A stretch of DNA of 36,608 bases from Thiobacillus sp. (GTDB lineage: Bacteria > Pseudomonadota > Gammaproteobacteria > Burkholderiales > Thiobacillaceae), in the NCBI GenBank assembly GCA_021166845.1, contig JAJPEP010000089.1, forward strand, positions 1-36,608, written 5' to 3'. The first letter of the stretch is position 1, and every line of letters begins with the position of its first letter. This document shows positions 27,157 to 35,671 of this stretch, one piece after another. A model generated the notes under the pieces. The model was not told the origin of the DNA, did no database searches, and was given only the letters and a program-made list of their open reading frames with translations. Position numbers and translations under genes: made by a program.

Positions 27157-27273
27157 ATGGGTTGGGCTGAAGTTGTACGAGAACTGAGGACACTTTTTAC
27201 CGAATTATCGGCATGGCGATTTTCTGCGCTATGCCTTCTGATCGCTTGGATCGCTTACGCGTGGTTGGCTTAA
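27157..27273 (+). CDS. 38-aa hydrophobic peptide, first frame after the targeted promoter
   Basis: A short frame from ATG 27157 with GAGG 11 nt upstream. The first 22 residues are amphipathic and charged (EVVRELRTLFTELSAWRF); the end, SALCLLIAWIAYAWLA, is long enough for one membrane helix. Size and layout resemble small membrane-active toxins of type I systems. It could be a CreT-like toxin held off by the crRNA-like RNA and Cascade, a short cas-linked membrane peptide, or a chance frame. The 167 bp between its stop and cas5 (27274-27440) contain no gene that I trust. Confidence 0.45.
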   Translation: MGWAEVVRELRTLFTELSAWRFSALCLLIAWIAYAWLA

Positions 27274-27440
27274 ACATCTTCTCGAAGGTTGGCCCTGAAT
27301 ACTTGGCACTCTCGCGTCCTTCGTTGCCGAAAGCCAAGCTCAATGCGGATTTGAGCCGTGCTCAGAATTTGAGCCCGCCATCGGATACGATGACCATCGT
27401 TCTGGTGCCCATGCATACCCTCACCATGGAAGGTGATTGA

Positions 27441-28097
27441 ATGAACTCGAAAACCTACGAAATCAGCTTGGAAATCGCCGGCCCCACGGCGATCTGGACG
27501 CGCCCCGATACCGGCGACTCGCCCGGCACTTACCCCGCCCCCACACGATCGGCCGCCAAGGGTATCTTCGAGGCGATCCTGTGGAACCCGGCGGTCGAAA
27601 TCGTCCCGAGCCGGGTCGAAATTTGCGCGCCGCTGGTTTATCACCACTACGCAACCAACTACGGCGGCCCGCTGCGTAAGAGCGGCCAGATCAAAGACAG
27701 CAACAACTATCAGCTATTCGCCACGGTGCTGGTCAACGTGCGTTATCGCCTTTATGCCAACCTGAATCTGGCGTCGCGCAGCGACTTCCCACCCAAGATC
27801 AGGCAGTGGCTGGAACGCACGCGCTCGCCCTGTCACGCGTTCAAGGACATTTTCGAGCGCCGCCTGAAACGCGGCCAGTGCCATTACGTTCCGAGCTTGG
27901 GCTGGCGTGAATTCATCCCCAGCTACGTCGGCGAACCGCAGGGCACACCGACACAAACCGACATCAACCTCAGCCTGCCGTCGATGCCGGATCAGATGTT
28001 CAGCAAGCCCGCTTACGGCGAGCACGCGCTGACGTATGCACAAGGTCTGGTGATCGAGTCGGGCGTGCTGGACTACGGAGCGCGCCATGCTGAATGA
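27441..28097 (+). CDS. cas5: Cas5 (type I-C, Cas5d/Cas5c)
   Basis: A 218-residue RAMP protein. In type I-C, Cas5 replaces Cas6: it cuts the repeat at the base of its stem and stays on the 11-nt 5' handle, in Cascade. Family landmarks are the N-terminal YPAPTRSAAKGIFEAILWN, the central RYRLYANL and LGWREF in place of the usual LGCREF. AAGGTGA before the ATG is a good ribosome site. Its end overlaps the cas8c start by 11 bp. It is the first recognisable cas gene behind the control region, whereas cas3 normally stands here. Confidence 0.9.
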   Translation: MNSKTYEISLEIAGPTAIWTRPDTGDSPGTYPAPTRSAAKGIFEAILWNPAVEIVPSRVEICAPLVYHHYATNYGGPLRKSGQIKDSNNYQLFATVLVNVRYRLYANLNLASRSDFPPKIRQWLERTRSPCHAFKDIFERRLKRGQCHYVPSLGWREFIPSYVGEPQGTPTQTDINLSLPSMPDQMFSKPAYGEHALTYAQGLVIESGVLDYGARHAE

Positions 28098-30159
28098 ACT
28101 CCTGCAGGCGGCGAACGCGATTCCGAGCCTGCCTGAGACACTGCACAAATCGCTCAAAACCCTGCCGAAAACGTCCGCCTACAAAGTCTTGCTTGGCGAA
28201 CAGGGCGACATCGTCGGGGTTGTGCCGTACCCAGACCCCACGCAGGGCTTGCGCAAATGGCAACCCGGCGCCAATGGCTTCAGCACGCCAATTTTCAATA
28301 GCCAGCCCCTGTATCGCATCGATCCGGACAAATCGCTACTTGATGCAGCGCGTAACGCCGACATCGCCAGTTGGGCCAAAACCTTCGGACTATTTCGCGC
28401 ACGCTGCGCCGATCTCGGCGGCTCATGGATTGACATCAAGCGCGGTGAGCTGAACGAGAAATGCCGCAAGTCGCTCGCCGACGTGCCCGCGCAATTGCAG
28501 TCGCTGTTATCCAAGGATGATCCTGACTACGCCGTGCTGCGCGCCCTGCTCGAACGCCTGCAACGCCTGACACCCGAGCGCTTCTTTCCCGAACTCGCGC
28601 GCCAACTCGAAACCCAGATGGAAAGCGCCTACGACGAAGCGCTCTTCAAGCTCTATTGCGCGGCCAGCGATGCAGAAGCCGCGAAATCCTGCAACCTGCT
28701 GCTCGACTTGCCGGACTGGGACGTGATCGGCGATTACCCCGTCACCCATGAGCGCACCACCGAGCTGCTGAACGCGTTGTTGACCAGTGCTGGATCGGGC
28801 TCGGCAAGCGCCACCAACACCGCGCCGGACGCCTATGGCCGCGCCGCAACCGGCGCCGACGAGAAATTCGCCGACGTGATCGTGCCGGGGTTGGGTAAGG
28901 TCATCCTGCGCGCGATGACCAAGGACGCGCCCTGCCAGTATCGCTACGGCAAGGCCGATGCGAACTCGTTCCTTGTAGGCAAAGACTCTCGCGAGCGCGC
29001 CAAAAGCGCGCTGGAATACCTGACTCAAGCCGGGCGCAAAGGCAAAACCTGGCAGTACCGGGGCGGTAGCCTGTTCCTGTTTTACCCCGAGCAGGAATTG
29101 AGCGTGCTGAACGACAGCGCAATCGCTGATCTGTGCAGCCTGCCGGACGACGAAGACGATGCATTCGCCGCCGTAGCGAACAAGGCAGCTACATTCGAAG
29201 CGCGTGCCGAACGCATCGCGGCGGCGCTCGAAGGCAAACCGCGCGAGTCCGAAGTCCCGGTACACCTCATCGTTCTGCGCAAGCCGGATGGCCATCGCAC
29301 CAAGCTCGTCGCGCACCACACCTTCACCATGCAGCATTTCGTCGATTCCGCGAAAGCCTGGGTTGACGGTGCAAAAACTTGTCCGCCCGTCGCCTTCGCA
29401 CGCTGGGGCAAGGCAAAGGGTGAACGCAACGACATCGTTCCCGAGCCACCGTTTCCGTATCAAGTGACGAGCTGGCTCAATACCTTCTGGGTGCGCGGCG
29501 ACGAAAATCAGGGCAAGTTCAAGACCTTTTCCCCCGAAGACGCGCTGACCCTGCTGCTGGCGTCCGACGGCACGCAAACCCAGATGGCGCGCCGCGCGCT
29601 GCGTCACGCGCTCGTGGGATGGGCAGGTTTCTTGATCGCTGCCGGCGCGCACGAACACGCTTCGCACGCTTCGACCGTATTGAAAGCCGGAGACAAACGC
29701 GCCGCCGCGCTCTCCTCGCTGCCAGCGATTCTGGCCTTGCTGCTTTTCAAATCCAAATCTCACCTCTCACGGGAGCACATCATGGCGTCACCCGCTTTTC
29801 TCGTCGGCAGGCTGCTGGCGCTGGCCGACAGTCTGCATTACCAATATTGCCAAGGCGTGCGTAACGGCCAAGTGCCGGGGCAGTTGCTCGGCAACGCGCT
29901 GATGCAGACCGCGCTGGTATCGCCAAAGTCCGCGCTCTCCATATACGGGCAGCGCATCCTGCCCTACCAAGCTTGGGCGCGTACGTGCAAGGCGTCTGGT
30001 CAGGGCCCGGAAACGCTCGCCAAATATTTCCTCTCCCAGCTAGGCGAAATATGTTCGGAAATCAACCTGCCAGACATTACTGAGCCCATCAGCGACGCAG
30101 ACAAGGCCCAGATCATCCTCGGCTATCTCGCCAAACCCTCATCGCAGCCGCAGGGCTGA
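28087..30159 (+). CDS. cas8c: Cas8c (Csd1-like) large subunit of type I-C Cascade
   Basis: A 690-residue protein, long for Csd1 (commonly about 550-620). It starts MLNELLQAANAI like Csd1 proteins. A central region has SFLVGKDSRERAKSALEYL, and the C-terminal helical part contains FLVGRLLALADSLHYQYCQG and ALMQTALVSPKSALSIY, which correspond to the 'GRLFAVLE' and following helices of the family. In type I-C this subunit recognises the PAM, and an internal start often gives a separate small subunit (Cas11c) from its 3' end. The ATG at 29782 (MASPAFLVGRLLALADS), preceded by GGGAG, is a good candidate for that internal start. GGAG precedes the main ATG. Confidence 0.85.
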   Translation: MLNELLQAANAIPSLPETLHKSLKTLPKTSAYKVLLGEQGDIVGVVPYPDPTQGLRKWQPGANGFSTPIFNSQPLYRIDPDKSLLDAARNADIASWAKTFGLFRARCADLGGSWIDIKRGELNEKCRKSLADVPAQLQSLLSKDDPDYAVLRALLERLQRLTPERFFPELARQLETQMESAYDEALFKLYCAASDAEAAKSCNLLLDLPDWDVIGDYPVTHERTTELLNALLTSAGSGSASATNTAPDAYGRAATGADEKFADVIVPGLGKVILRAMTKDAPCQYRYGKADANSFLVGKDSRERAKSALEYLTQAGRKGKTWQYRGGSLFLFYPEQELSVLNDSAIADLCSLPDDEDDAFAAVANKAATFEARAERIAAALEGKPRESEVPVHLIVLRKPDGHRTKLVAHHTFTMQHFVDSAKAWVDGAKTCPPVAFARWGKAKGERNDIVPEPPFPYQVTSWLNTFWVRGDENQGKFKTFSPEDALTLLLASDGTQTQMARRALRHALVGWAGFLIAAGAHEHASHASTVLKAGDKRAAALSSLPAILALLLFKSKSHLSREHIMASPAFLVGRLLALADSLHYQYCQGVRNGQVPGQLLGNALMQTALVSPKSALSIYGQRILPYQAWARTCKASGQGPETLAKYFLSQLGEICSEINLPDITEPISDADKAQIILGYLAKPSSQPQG
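29782..30159 (+). CDS. Possible internal Cas11c small subunit from the 3' end of cas8c
   Basis: An in-frame ATG inside cas8c is preceded by GGGAG about 8 nt upstream and would give a 125-residue helical protein beginning MASPAFLVGRLLALADS. In several type I-C systems a small subunit of about this size is translated from within cas8c and fills the belly of the complex. This is an inference from the site and size only. Confidence 0.45.
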   Translation: MASPAFLVGRLLALADSLHYQYCQGVRNGQVPGQLLGNALMQTALVSPKSALSIYGQRILPYQAWARTCKASGQGPETLAKYFLSQLGEICSEINLPDITEPISDADKAQIILGYLAKPSSQPQG

Positions 30160-30188
30160 CGTTTATCCACCGACCCACAGGAGTCCCC

Positions 30189-31133
30189 ATGAACCCCAAG
30201 CCCACCTACACCAATGAAGTCGGCGGTTTCAAACGCGGCACCGGTCTGCTCGTCATTGAAGTCCGCAACTCCAACCCCAACGGCGACCCCGACCGCGACA
30301 GCGACCCGAGACAGCGCCCGGATCAGCGCGGGGAAATCTCGCCAGTTTCGTACAAGCGCAAGCTGCGTGATCTAGTCTCATGGAAAGGTGAGGTCTGGAA
30401 CGTTCTGTCAGGCGATTTGGACCTCAGCCCCGCGCACTTCGGCATCCTCGAATCGCGTGGCAGAGTTCGCACGGATATCGCCAAGCAACTCACGGGTAAC
30501 GGCCAAGCGTTCAAAGACGCCTATTGGGACGGGCGTGTGTTCGGAAATACTTTTCTCGAAAGCATGAAGGACGACGAGGCCAAGAAGCATGGCTTTACAG
30601 AGAGTGAAATTACAGAATTTAAAGCCAATGCTATCCGCACCGGATGCGTCCATTTCGGCCTCGGCCTCTCAATTGCGCCCATCGATATCGAACGCCACAC
30701 CAATACCAATATATCGGGAGTCGAAGAGGGCAAGGATCGCGGTATGGCGCCGATGGGCTACCGTTTCGTGCCGCACGGCGTCTACCTCATGCCCTTTTTC
30801 GTTAACCCCAGCGCCGCCGCGCGCACCGGCTGCACGGGCGAGGACATTGCGCTCATGCTGGAACTCATCCGCTACGCCTATCCGCACACCCGCTCTCACG
30901 CGCGCCCGGCGGTCGATCTCGCCCGCGCCTGGTACGTCGAGCATTCCGACAAGCTGGGTTCGTGCTCGGACTTCACCATCCTTGACGCGCTCGCACCGAC
31001 CCGGCTGGGCGACGCGAACACGCCATCGAAGAGCATCGCCGATTACCAGTTGCCAAATGCGTTGCCGGATGAACTGGCGAACAAGAAAGACCGGCACGGC
31101 AACCCGGCGCTGACGCTGATCGACCTGCTCTGA
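30189..31133 (+). CDS. cas7: Cas7 (Csd2-like) backbone subunit of type I-C Cascade
   Basis: A 314-residue backbone protein that binds the crRNA spacer and flips out every sixth base. Csd2 hallmarks: NSNPNGDPDRDSDPRQ near residue 28, EISPVSYKRKLRDLV, DGRVFGNTF, GCVHFGLGLS, then RFVPHGVYLMPFFVNPSAAARTGCTGEDIALM and the late RSHARPAVDLARAW. Slightly longer than most Csd2 (about 280-300). AGGAG stands before the ATG. It follows cas8c by 29 bp. Confidence 0.88.
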   Translation: MNPKPTYTNEVGGFKRGTGLLVIEVRNSNPNGDPDRDSDPRQRPDQRGEISPVSYKRKLRDLVSWKGEVWNVLSGDLDLSPAHFGILESRGRVRTDIAKQLTGNGQAFKDAYWDGRVFGNTFLESMKDDEAKKHGFTESEITEFKANAIRTGCVHFGLGLSIAPIDIERHTNTNISGVEEGKDRGMAPMGYRFVPHGVYLMPFFVNPSAAARTGCTGEDIALMLELIRYAYPHTRSHARPAVDLARAWYVEHSDKLGSCSDFTILDALAPTRLGDANTPSKSIADYQLPNALPDELANKKDRHGNPALTLIDLL

Positions 31134-31141
31134 GCACGGCG

Positions 31142-33382
31142 ATGGACTGGCTGGCGCACAGCGCGAAAGGCGGTTACCCGGCGCAAACCTACGCCGATCA
31201 TGTCGGCTGCGCCGTTTCGACGGCGTGTTGTATCGCCGCCGAAGCCAGCCACGACTTACCGCAATCGGCTCCCTTCGTCGAAACGGTCGGTCTGGGAACC
31301 GAGTTTCACGACCTGGGCAAACTCGATGAAGACAACCAATCCGTGTTGGCATCGCCGACCGGTAAAGCGCTGCCGCACGAGCACGTCGATGCCGGGACGA
31401 AGCATCTATTCGGGCTGGGCACGGATACATCGAAATTCGCCGGGATGCTGGCTTATGCGCACCATCGCGGCCTGCCTGATGTTCCCGACCAGAAAGCACG
31501 CGGCGCGACAGCCTGGCGCGGCGACGAGAAAGGCGGTCGTTTCGATCCAACCGCAGTCATTGCACGAACCAGCACGCATCTCGGCGACTATCTGCATCGC
31601 CATCACGAAGCGCTGGCGCGTTCCCCGACGATACCCAACGCGCTAACGTTCAAACCCGCCGCGCTTGACCTGCGCATGGCGCTCGGCTGTCTGGTCGATG
31701 CCGACCACAGCGACACCGCGCGGAACTACGGCGCGCCACCCATAGCCGCCCCGTTGCTTCAAGCCGAGGCGCGACTCGCCGCGCTCGACGCCTACGTCGC
31801 CGCGCTGAAATTCGGCGACACCACACGCGAAGCGGAACGCGCCGAAAACCGGCGCGCGCACTACGCTGCATGCCGCGCCGCCGACACCGCCGCTGCACTC
31901 GTCGAATGCGACAGCCCGGTCGGCAGCGGCAAGACCACAGCGGTGATGGCGCACCTGCTTCGCGCGGCACAGGCGAAGAATCTGCGCCGTGCGTTCGTCG
32001 TCCAGCCCTTCACCAACATCATCGATCAATCCGTAGACACCTACCGCAAGGCGCTCGTCCTGCCCAATGAGATCGCCGATCAAGTCATCGCCGCACACCA
32101 CCATAAAACCGACTTCACCAACCCGCTCACGCGCGCGCTGACGACCCGCTGGCACGCGCCGGTTGTCGTCACCACCGCCGTGCAGTTTTTCGAGACGCTG
32201 GCGAGCAACCACCCAGCGAACCTGCGCAAATTACATCAGGTGGCGCGTTCGGCGATTTTCATCGACGAGGCACACGCCGCGTTACCCGCGCACCTCTGGC
32301 CGCTCGCCTGGCAATGGCTGCGTCGGCTCGTCGATCACTGGGGCTGTCACATCGTGCTCGCATCCGGCTCACTCGCCCGTTTCTGGATGCTTGATGAATT
32401 CTATCCCCGGCTCAAAGACGCGCCGCCGCCTAGAAAACGCCTGCCCACGCCCTTGGTCGGCACCGCGCTACGGGCGCAGCTCGGCGTCAGCGAAACCCAC
32501 CGCATCCGCTATCGCCAGCATCACGACGCGCTTGACCTCGACGCACTGCTCGATTTCCTGACCGCGCGGCCCGGCCCGCGCATCGCCGTTTTCAACACCG
32601 TGCAGACCGCCGCCGTCGTCGCCCGAGCGCTCGCGGTGAAGTCAGGCCGGGGAAAAGTCGAACACCTCTCGACGGCGCTCACCCCGCACGACCGCGAGAA
32701 AACGCTGGCCCGCATCAAGGCGCGCCTCGCCGACAAAGACGATCAGGACTGGACGCTCGTCGCCACCTCGCTGGTCGAGGCGGGCGTTGATCTTTCCTTC
32801 CGCTCGGGCGTGCGCGAAGCGGCCAGCCTTGCCAGCCTGCTCCAGCTTGGTGGGCGCGTGAACCGGCACAACGAATACGACGAAGCGGAAGTCTGGTCGG
32901 TGACACTGCGGCAGAGGGCAGGTATCCGGCAAAATCCCGCCATGCGGGCGTCTGCATCCACGCTGGAAAAGCTGTTCAAGCGGGATCGCGTCACACCGGA
33001 CGCCTGCACCGAGGCGCTAAAACTCGAAGTGCGTGAGCAAGGCAACCCGGAGCAGGTCGATACGCTCTTCAACATGGAAAGCGCGAAACAGTTTGTGTCC
33101 GTCGCAGATAACTTCAAAGTCATCGCGTCCGACACCGTGACCGTACTGATGCCCGGCTCCTTCCTCGATGCCATTCAGGACGGCGCACGCCCGGACTGGA
33201 AATCCCTGCAAAGCCACTGCGTGCAAATCTGGGCGACCAAGAAGATCGACTTTGGCCTTGCCCCCATCGACGCTTATCCCGGCCTGTTCGCCTGGAATCT
33301 GGCTTACGACGACTTCATCGGCTACATGGCTGGCGCGCTTGATGTGTGCGCGGTGAAGTCTGGTAAAACACTGATTGTCTGA
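31142..33382 (+). CDS. cas3: Cas3 nuclease-helicase (HD domain first)
   Basis: A 746-residue effector nuclease. The HD nuclease domain (about 1-200) has H6, H20, the HD pair H56-D57 (EFHDLGK) and a following HH in AYAHHRG. The superfamily-2 helicase follows, with Walker A SPVGSGKTTA near 258-267, the DEAH box FIDEAHA near 372-378 and motif VI-like QLGGRVNRHNEY around 565. Cascade recruits it to unwind and degrade the target strand. It starts 8 bp after cas7. In common type I-C loci cas3 lies upstream of cas5; here it follows cas7. After its stop the operon is interrupted by an inverted toxin-antitoxin pair. Confidence 0.92.
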   Translation: MDWLAHSAKGGYPAQTYADHVGCAVSTACCIAAEASHDLPQSAPFVETVGLGTEFHDLGKLDEDNQSVLASPTGKALPHEHVDAGTKHLFGLGTDTSKFAGMLAYAHHRGLPDVPDQKARGATAWRGDEKGGRFDPTAVIARTSTHLGDYLHRHHEALARSPTIPNALTFKPAALDLRMALGCLVDADHSDTARNYGAPPIAAPLLQAEARLAALDAYVAALKFGDTTREAERAENRRAHYAACRAADTAAALVECDSPVGSGKTTAVMAHLLRAAQAKNLRRAFVVQPFTNIIDQSVDTYRKALVLPNEIADQVIAAHHHKTDFTNPLTRALTTRWHAPVVVTTAVQFFETLASNHPANLRKLHQVARSAIFIDEAHAALPAHLWPLAWQWLRRLVDHWGCHIVLASGSLARFWMLDEFYPRLKDAPPPRKRLPTPLVGTALRAQLGVSETHRIRYRQHHDALDLDALLDFLTARPGPRIAVFNTVQTAAVVARALAVKSGRGKVEHLSTALTPHDREKTLARIKARLADKDDQDWTLVATSLVEAGVDLSFRSGVREAASLASLLQLGGRVNRHNEYDEAEVWSVTLRQRAGIRQNPAMRASASTLEKLFKRDRVTPDACTEALKLEVREQGNPEQVDTLFNMESAKQFVSVADNFKVIASDTVTVLMPGSFLDAIQDGARPDWKSLQSHCVQIWATKKIDFGLAPIDAYPGLFAWNLAYDDFIGYMAGALDVCAVKSGKTLIV

Positions 33383-33407
33383 ATGCCGTGTATGGCGAGT
33401 TCGAGAA

Positions 33408-33716
33408 TCACCGCCGCCCCACCCAATATCCCGGGCGGCGGCTTTGGTTGGCAATGGCGATGATGACGATCTTCCCGGGATAAATCCGGTACACCAGATC
33501 GAAGGGGAAACCATGCAAAGGAATGCTGCGCGCCTGACACTGAATAGGCTTGCACTGAATAGGCTTGCCAATAGCAGGGTGTTCATGCAGAAGACCAAGC
33601 GTCTGTTTGGTAGCAGTTGCGAATTGCCTGCTGATGTTTGCCCCAGCGTGAACGGCGTAGTAATCCAGTGCCTGATCGAATTCCGTTTCGGCCAGTGGGT
33701 GCCAAACGTGCTTCAC
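33408..33716 (-). CDS. RelE/ParE-family toxin
   Basis: A 102-residue toxin of the RelE/ParE fold, beginning VWHPLAETEFDQALDYYA and ending LVYRIYPGKIVIIAIANQSRRPGYW, which is the typical beta-hairpin and tail. It probably poisons gyrase or cuts mRNA; the sequence does not decide. It contains KPIQCKPIQC, coded by a perfect 15-bp tandem duplication (33539-33553 and 33554-33568), which lengthens a loop by five residues and may impair it. Its ATG overlaps the antitoxin stop. It lies on the strand opposite to the cas genes. Confidence 0.88.
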   Translation of the reverse strand: MKHVWHPLAETEFDQALDYYAVHAGANISRQFATATKQTLGLLHEHPAIGKPIQCKPIQCQARSIPLHGFPFDLVYRIYPGKIVIIAIANQSRRPGYWVGRR

Positions 33717-33949
33717 GCGCCGGCTTTGCGGAGTTTCTCGTCTATCCTTGCAAACACTTCTTCGCTCGGGATCAGCTCGACCGTACCCGCGTCGATTTCA
33801 GCGATGCGTCGGGCGATTTCGGCATCCCAGGCAGCCTTTACCTCTTCGCGCGGGATGGCGCTGACCCAAAGCCAGTCAGCCAAGTCCGCACGTTCTTCGG
33901 GCGGGAGTTTCATGGCTTCAGCCTTGATTTGTTCGGCGGTCAATGACAT
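33713..33949 (-). CDS. Addiction-module antitoxin component (RelB-like, CHP02574 type)
   Basis: A 78-residue antitoxin with the pattern of the 'putative addiction module component' family: LTAEQIKAEAMKLPPEERADLADWLWVS, then an acidic helical tail containing WDAEIARRIAEIDAGTVELIPSEEVFARI. The ATG at 33949 is chosen because GGAG lies 6 nt before it; an in-frame ATG at 33961 adds four residues and has no such site. The stop overlaps the toxin start (ATGA). The pair is inserted between cas3 and cas4 in inverted orientation. Confidence 0.87.
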   Translation of the reverse strand: MSLTAEQIKAEAMKLPPEERADLADWLWVSAIPREEVKAAWDAEIARRIAEIDAGTVELIPSEEVFARIDEKLRKAGA

Positions 33950-33979
33950 GGGAGTCTCCATTGCGTTGGGCTAGTGCAC

Positions 33980-34630
33980 ATGGAACAAACGATACGCCAC
34001 GGCCCCACTATGTTCAACCCTGACCCCGTCCCCCTTTCCGCCCTCAACCACTGGGCGTACTGTCCGCGCCGTTGCGGACTAATTCACATGGAAGGCGAGT
34101 TCACCAACAACATTCACACTGCACGCGGCAATGCCGAACATGAAAAAGTGGATGGCATCCATCACGAAACCCACAGTGACCGGCGTAGCGAGACGGCCTT
34201 GCCGGTCTGGTCGGATCGCGTTGGTCTTATCGGGAAATGTGATGTGGTGGAATTTCTCGCCGACGGCACGCCTTACCCTGTCGAATACAAGCACGGCCCA
34301 AAACGAAAATGGCTGAATGACGATCTCCAGCTCGCCGCGCAGGCGATGTGCCTGGAAGACATGCTCGGGCGCCCGGTACCCAAAGGCGCGATCTTCCATG
34401 CCAGCAGTCACCGGCGGCGGGAGGTCTTCATCACGCCGGAGTTGAGGGCACGGGTAATCGATACCGCGAATGCGATCCGCGCGATGCTTGCCTCGGGCGT
34501 GCTGCCGCCACCGGTCAACGATTCACGATGCAGGGAATGTTCCCTGAAAGAGATCTGCCAGCCTGAAGCCGTCGCCGATCGAATCAGGCAGCGACAACAA
34601 CAGCACAGACTGTTCGACCCGGAGGCATGA
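33980..34630 (+). CDS. cas4: Cas4 RecB-like nuclease with Fe-S cluster
   Basis: A 216-residue adaptation nuclease that trims prespacers and checks their PAM before Cas1-Cas2 insert them. RecB-family residues: H in RGNAEHEKVD, D in GKCDVVEF and the E-x-K of YPVEYKHG. Four iron-sulphur cysteines are split as usual: the first in HWAYCPRRCGL and three in SRCRECSLKEIC. The start is uncertain: GTG 33974, ATG 33980 or ATG 34010 (MFNPDPVPLSAL, the position at which most family members begin). No good ribosome site is seen, perhaps because the toxin-antitoxin insertion separated it from its original upstream context. Confidence 0.9.
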   Translation: MEQTIRHGPTMFNPDPVPLSALNHWAYCPRRCGLIHMEGEFTNNIHTARGNAEHEKVDGIHHETHSDRRSETALPVWSDRVGLIGKCDVVEFLADGTPYPVEYKHGPKRKWLNDDLQLAAQAMCLEDMLGRPVPKGAIFHASSHRRREVFITPELRARVIDTANAIRAMLASGVLPPPVNDSRCRECSLKEICQPEAVADRIRQRQQQHRLFDPEA

Positions 34631-34631
34631 A

Positions 34632-35666
34632 TTGCATACCATCCAGAACACACTCTACGTCATGACCCCTCAGGCGTATGCCCATCTTGAAAACGCCACC
34701 GTGCGTATCGACGTGGAACGCGAAAAGAAACTCCAGGTGCCGCTGCACCACCTGGGCGGGTTGGTCTGTTTCGGCAACGTCATGGTCTCGCCGGCGCTGA
34801 TGCATCGTTTGGCCGACGAGGGGAAGTCTCTGGTGCTGCTGGACGACAGCGGCCGCTTCAAGGCCCGGCTCGAAGGCCCGGTTTCTGGCAACATCCTTTT
34901 GCGCCAGGCTCAGCACCAGCAGGCAGGCGATGCCGCTTTTACGCTCGAATTCGCCCGCGCTGTGGTCGCAGGAAAACTCAAAAATAGTCGCAGTGTATTG
35001 CAGCGCGGCGCGCGAGAAGCCGCAGACGAAACCGAAGCGGCCCGGCTCACGCGCACCGCCGACAACCTGGCCGCCTCACTGCGCGCTGTCACCGTTGCAA
35101 ACACGTTGGACGAGCTACGCGGCGTCGAAGGCGAAGCCGCACGTGGCTACTTCGCTGCCGCCAACCTCGTCGTCAAGCCCGCCATGCGTGAACACTTCCA
35201 GCTCAACGGCCGCACCCGTCGCCCGCCACTGGACCGTTTCAACGCGCTGATTTCCTTCCTCTATGCCATGCTCATGAACGACTGTCGTTCCGCGCTGGAA
35301 GCCGTCGGGCTCGATCCACAGCTCGGATTTCTGCACACGGTACGCCCCGGCCGTGCCGCGCTCGCACTGGACTTGCAGGAGGAATTCCGCGCTGTGCTGT
35401 GCGACCGGCTGGCGCTCACCCTCATCAATCGCGGCCAGATCGGACCTGCCGACTTCGACCTGCGCGAAGGCGGTGCGGTCATGCTCAACGATAAAGGCCG
35501 CCGCGCCGTCGTAACCGCCTGGCAAGAACGCAAACAAGAAGAAATCACCCACCCGCTCACCGAAAGCAAACTGCCGTTTGCCTTGCTACCCTTCATTCAG
35601 GCGCGCTTCATCGCGCGAACCCTGCGCGGTGAAATGGAAAGCTACCTGCCATTTGTGGCCAGATAA
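34632..35666 (+). CDS. cas1: Cas1 integrase
   Basis: A 344-residue spacer integrase, type I-C form. The metal-binding triad is visible as E166 ([13 protein letters not shown]), H235 (LHTVRPGR) and D247 ([10 protein letters not shown]). The start is the TTG at 34632: GGAGG lies 6 nt upstream and the frame gives the normal N-terminus [12 protein letters not shown]. cas4 ends 1 bp earlier, so cas4 and cas1 are coupled. Confidence 0.95.
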   Translation: MHTIQNTLYVMTPQAYAHLENATVRIDVEREKKLQVPLHHLGGLVCFGNVMVSPALMHRLADEGKSLVLLDDSGRFKARLEGPVSGNILLRQAQHQQAGDAAFTLEFARAVVAGKLKNSRSVLQRGAREAADETEAARLTRTADNLAASLRAVTVANTLDELRGVEGEAARGYFAAANLVVKPAMREHFQLNGRTRRPPLDRFNALISFLYAMLMNDCRSALEAVGLDPQLGFLHTVRPGRAALALDLQEEFRAVLCDRLALTLINRGQIGPADFDLREGGAVMLNDKGRRAVVTAWQERKQEEITHPLTESKLPFALLPFIQARFIARTLRGEMESYLPFVAR

Positions 35667-35671
35667 GCATC

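Noticed and set aside
27213..27440. 75-codon frame ending right before cas5
   Set aside because: It overlaps the better-placed 38-aa frame, has no ribosome site, and its product shows no fold or family pattern.
32715..33174. Minus-strand frames within cas3 as a nested gene
   Set aside because: Composition follows the antisense of cas3 codons and no start signal is present.
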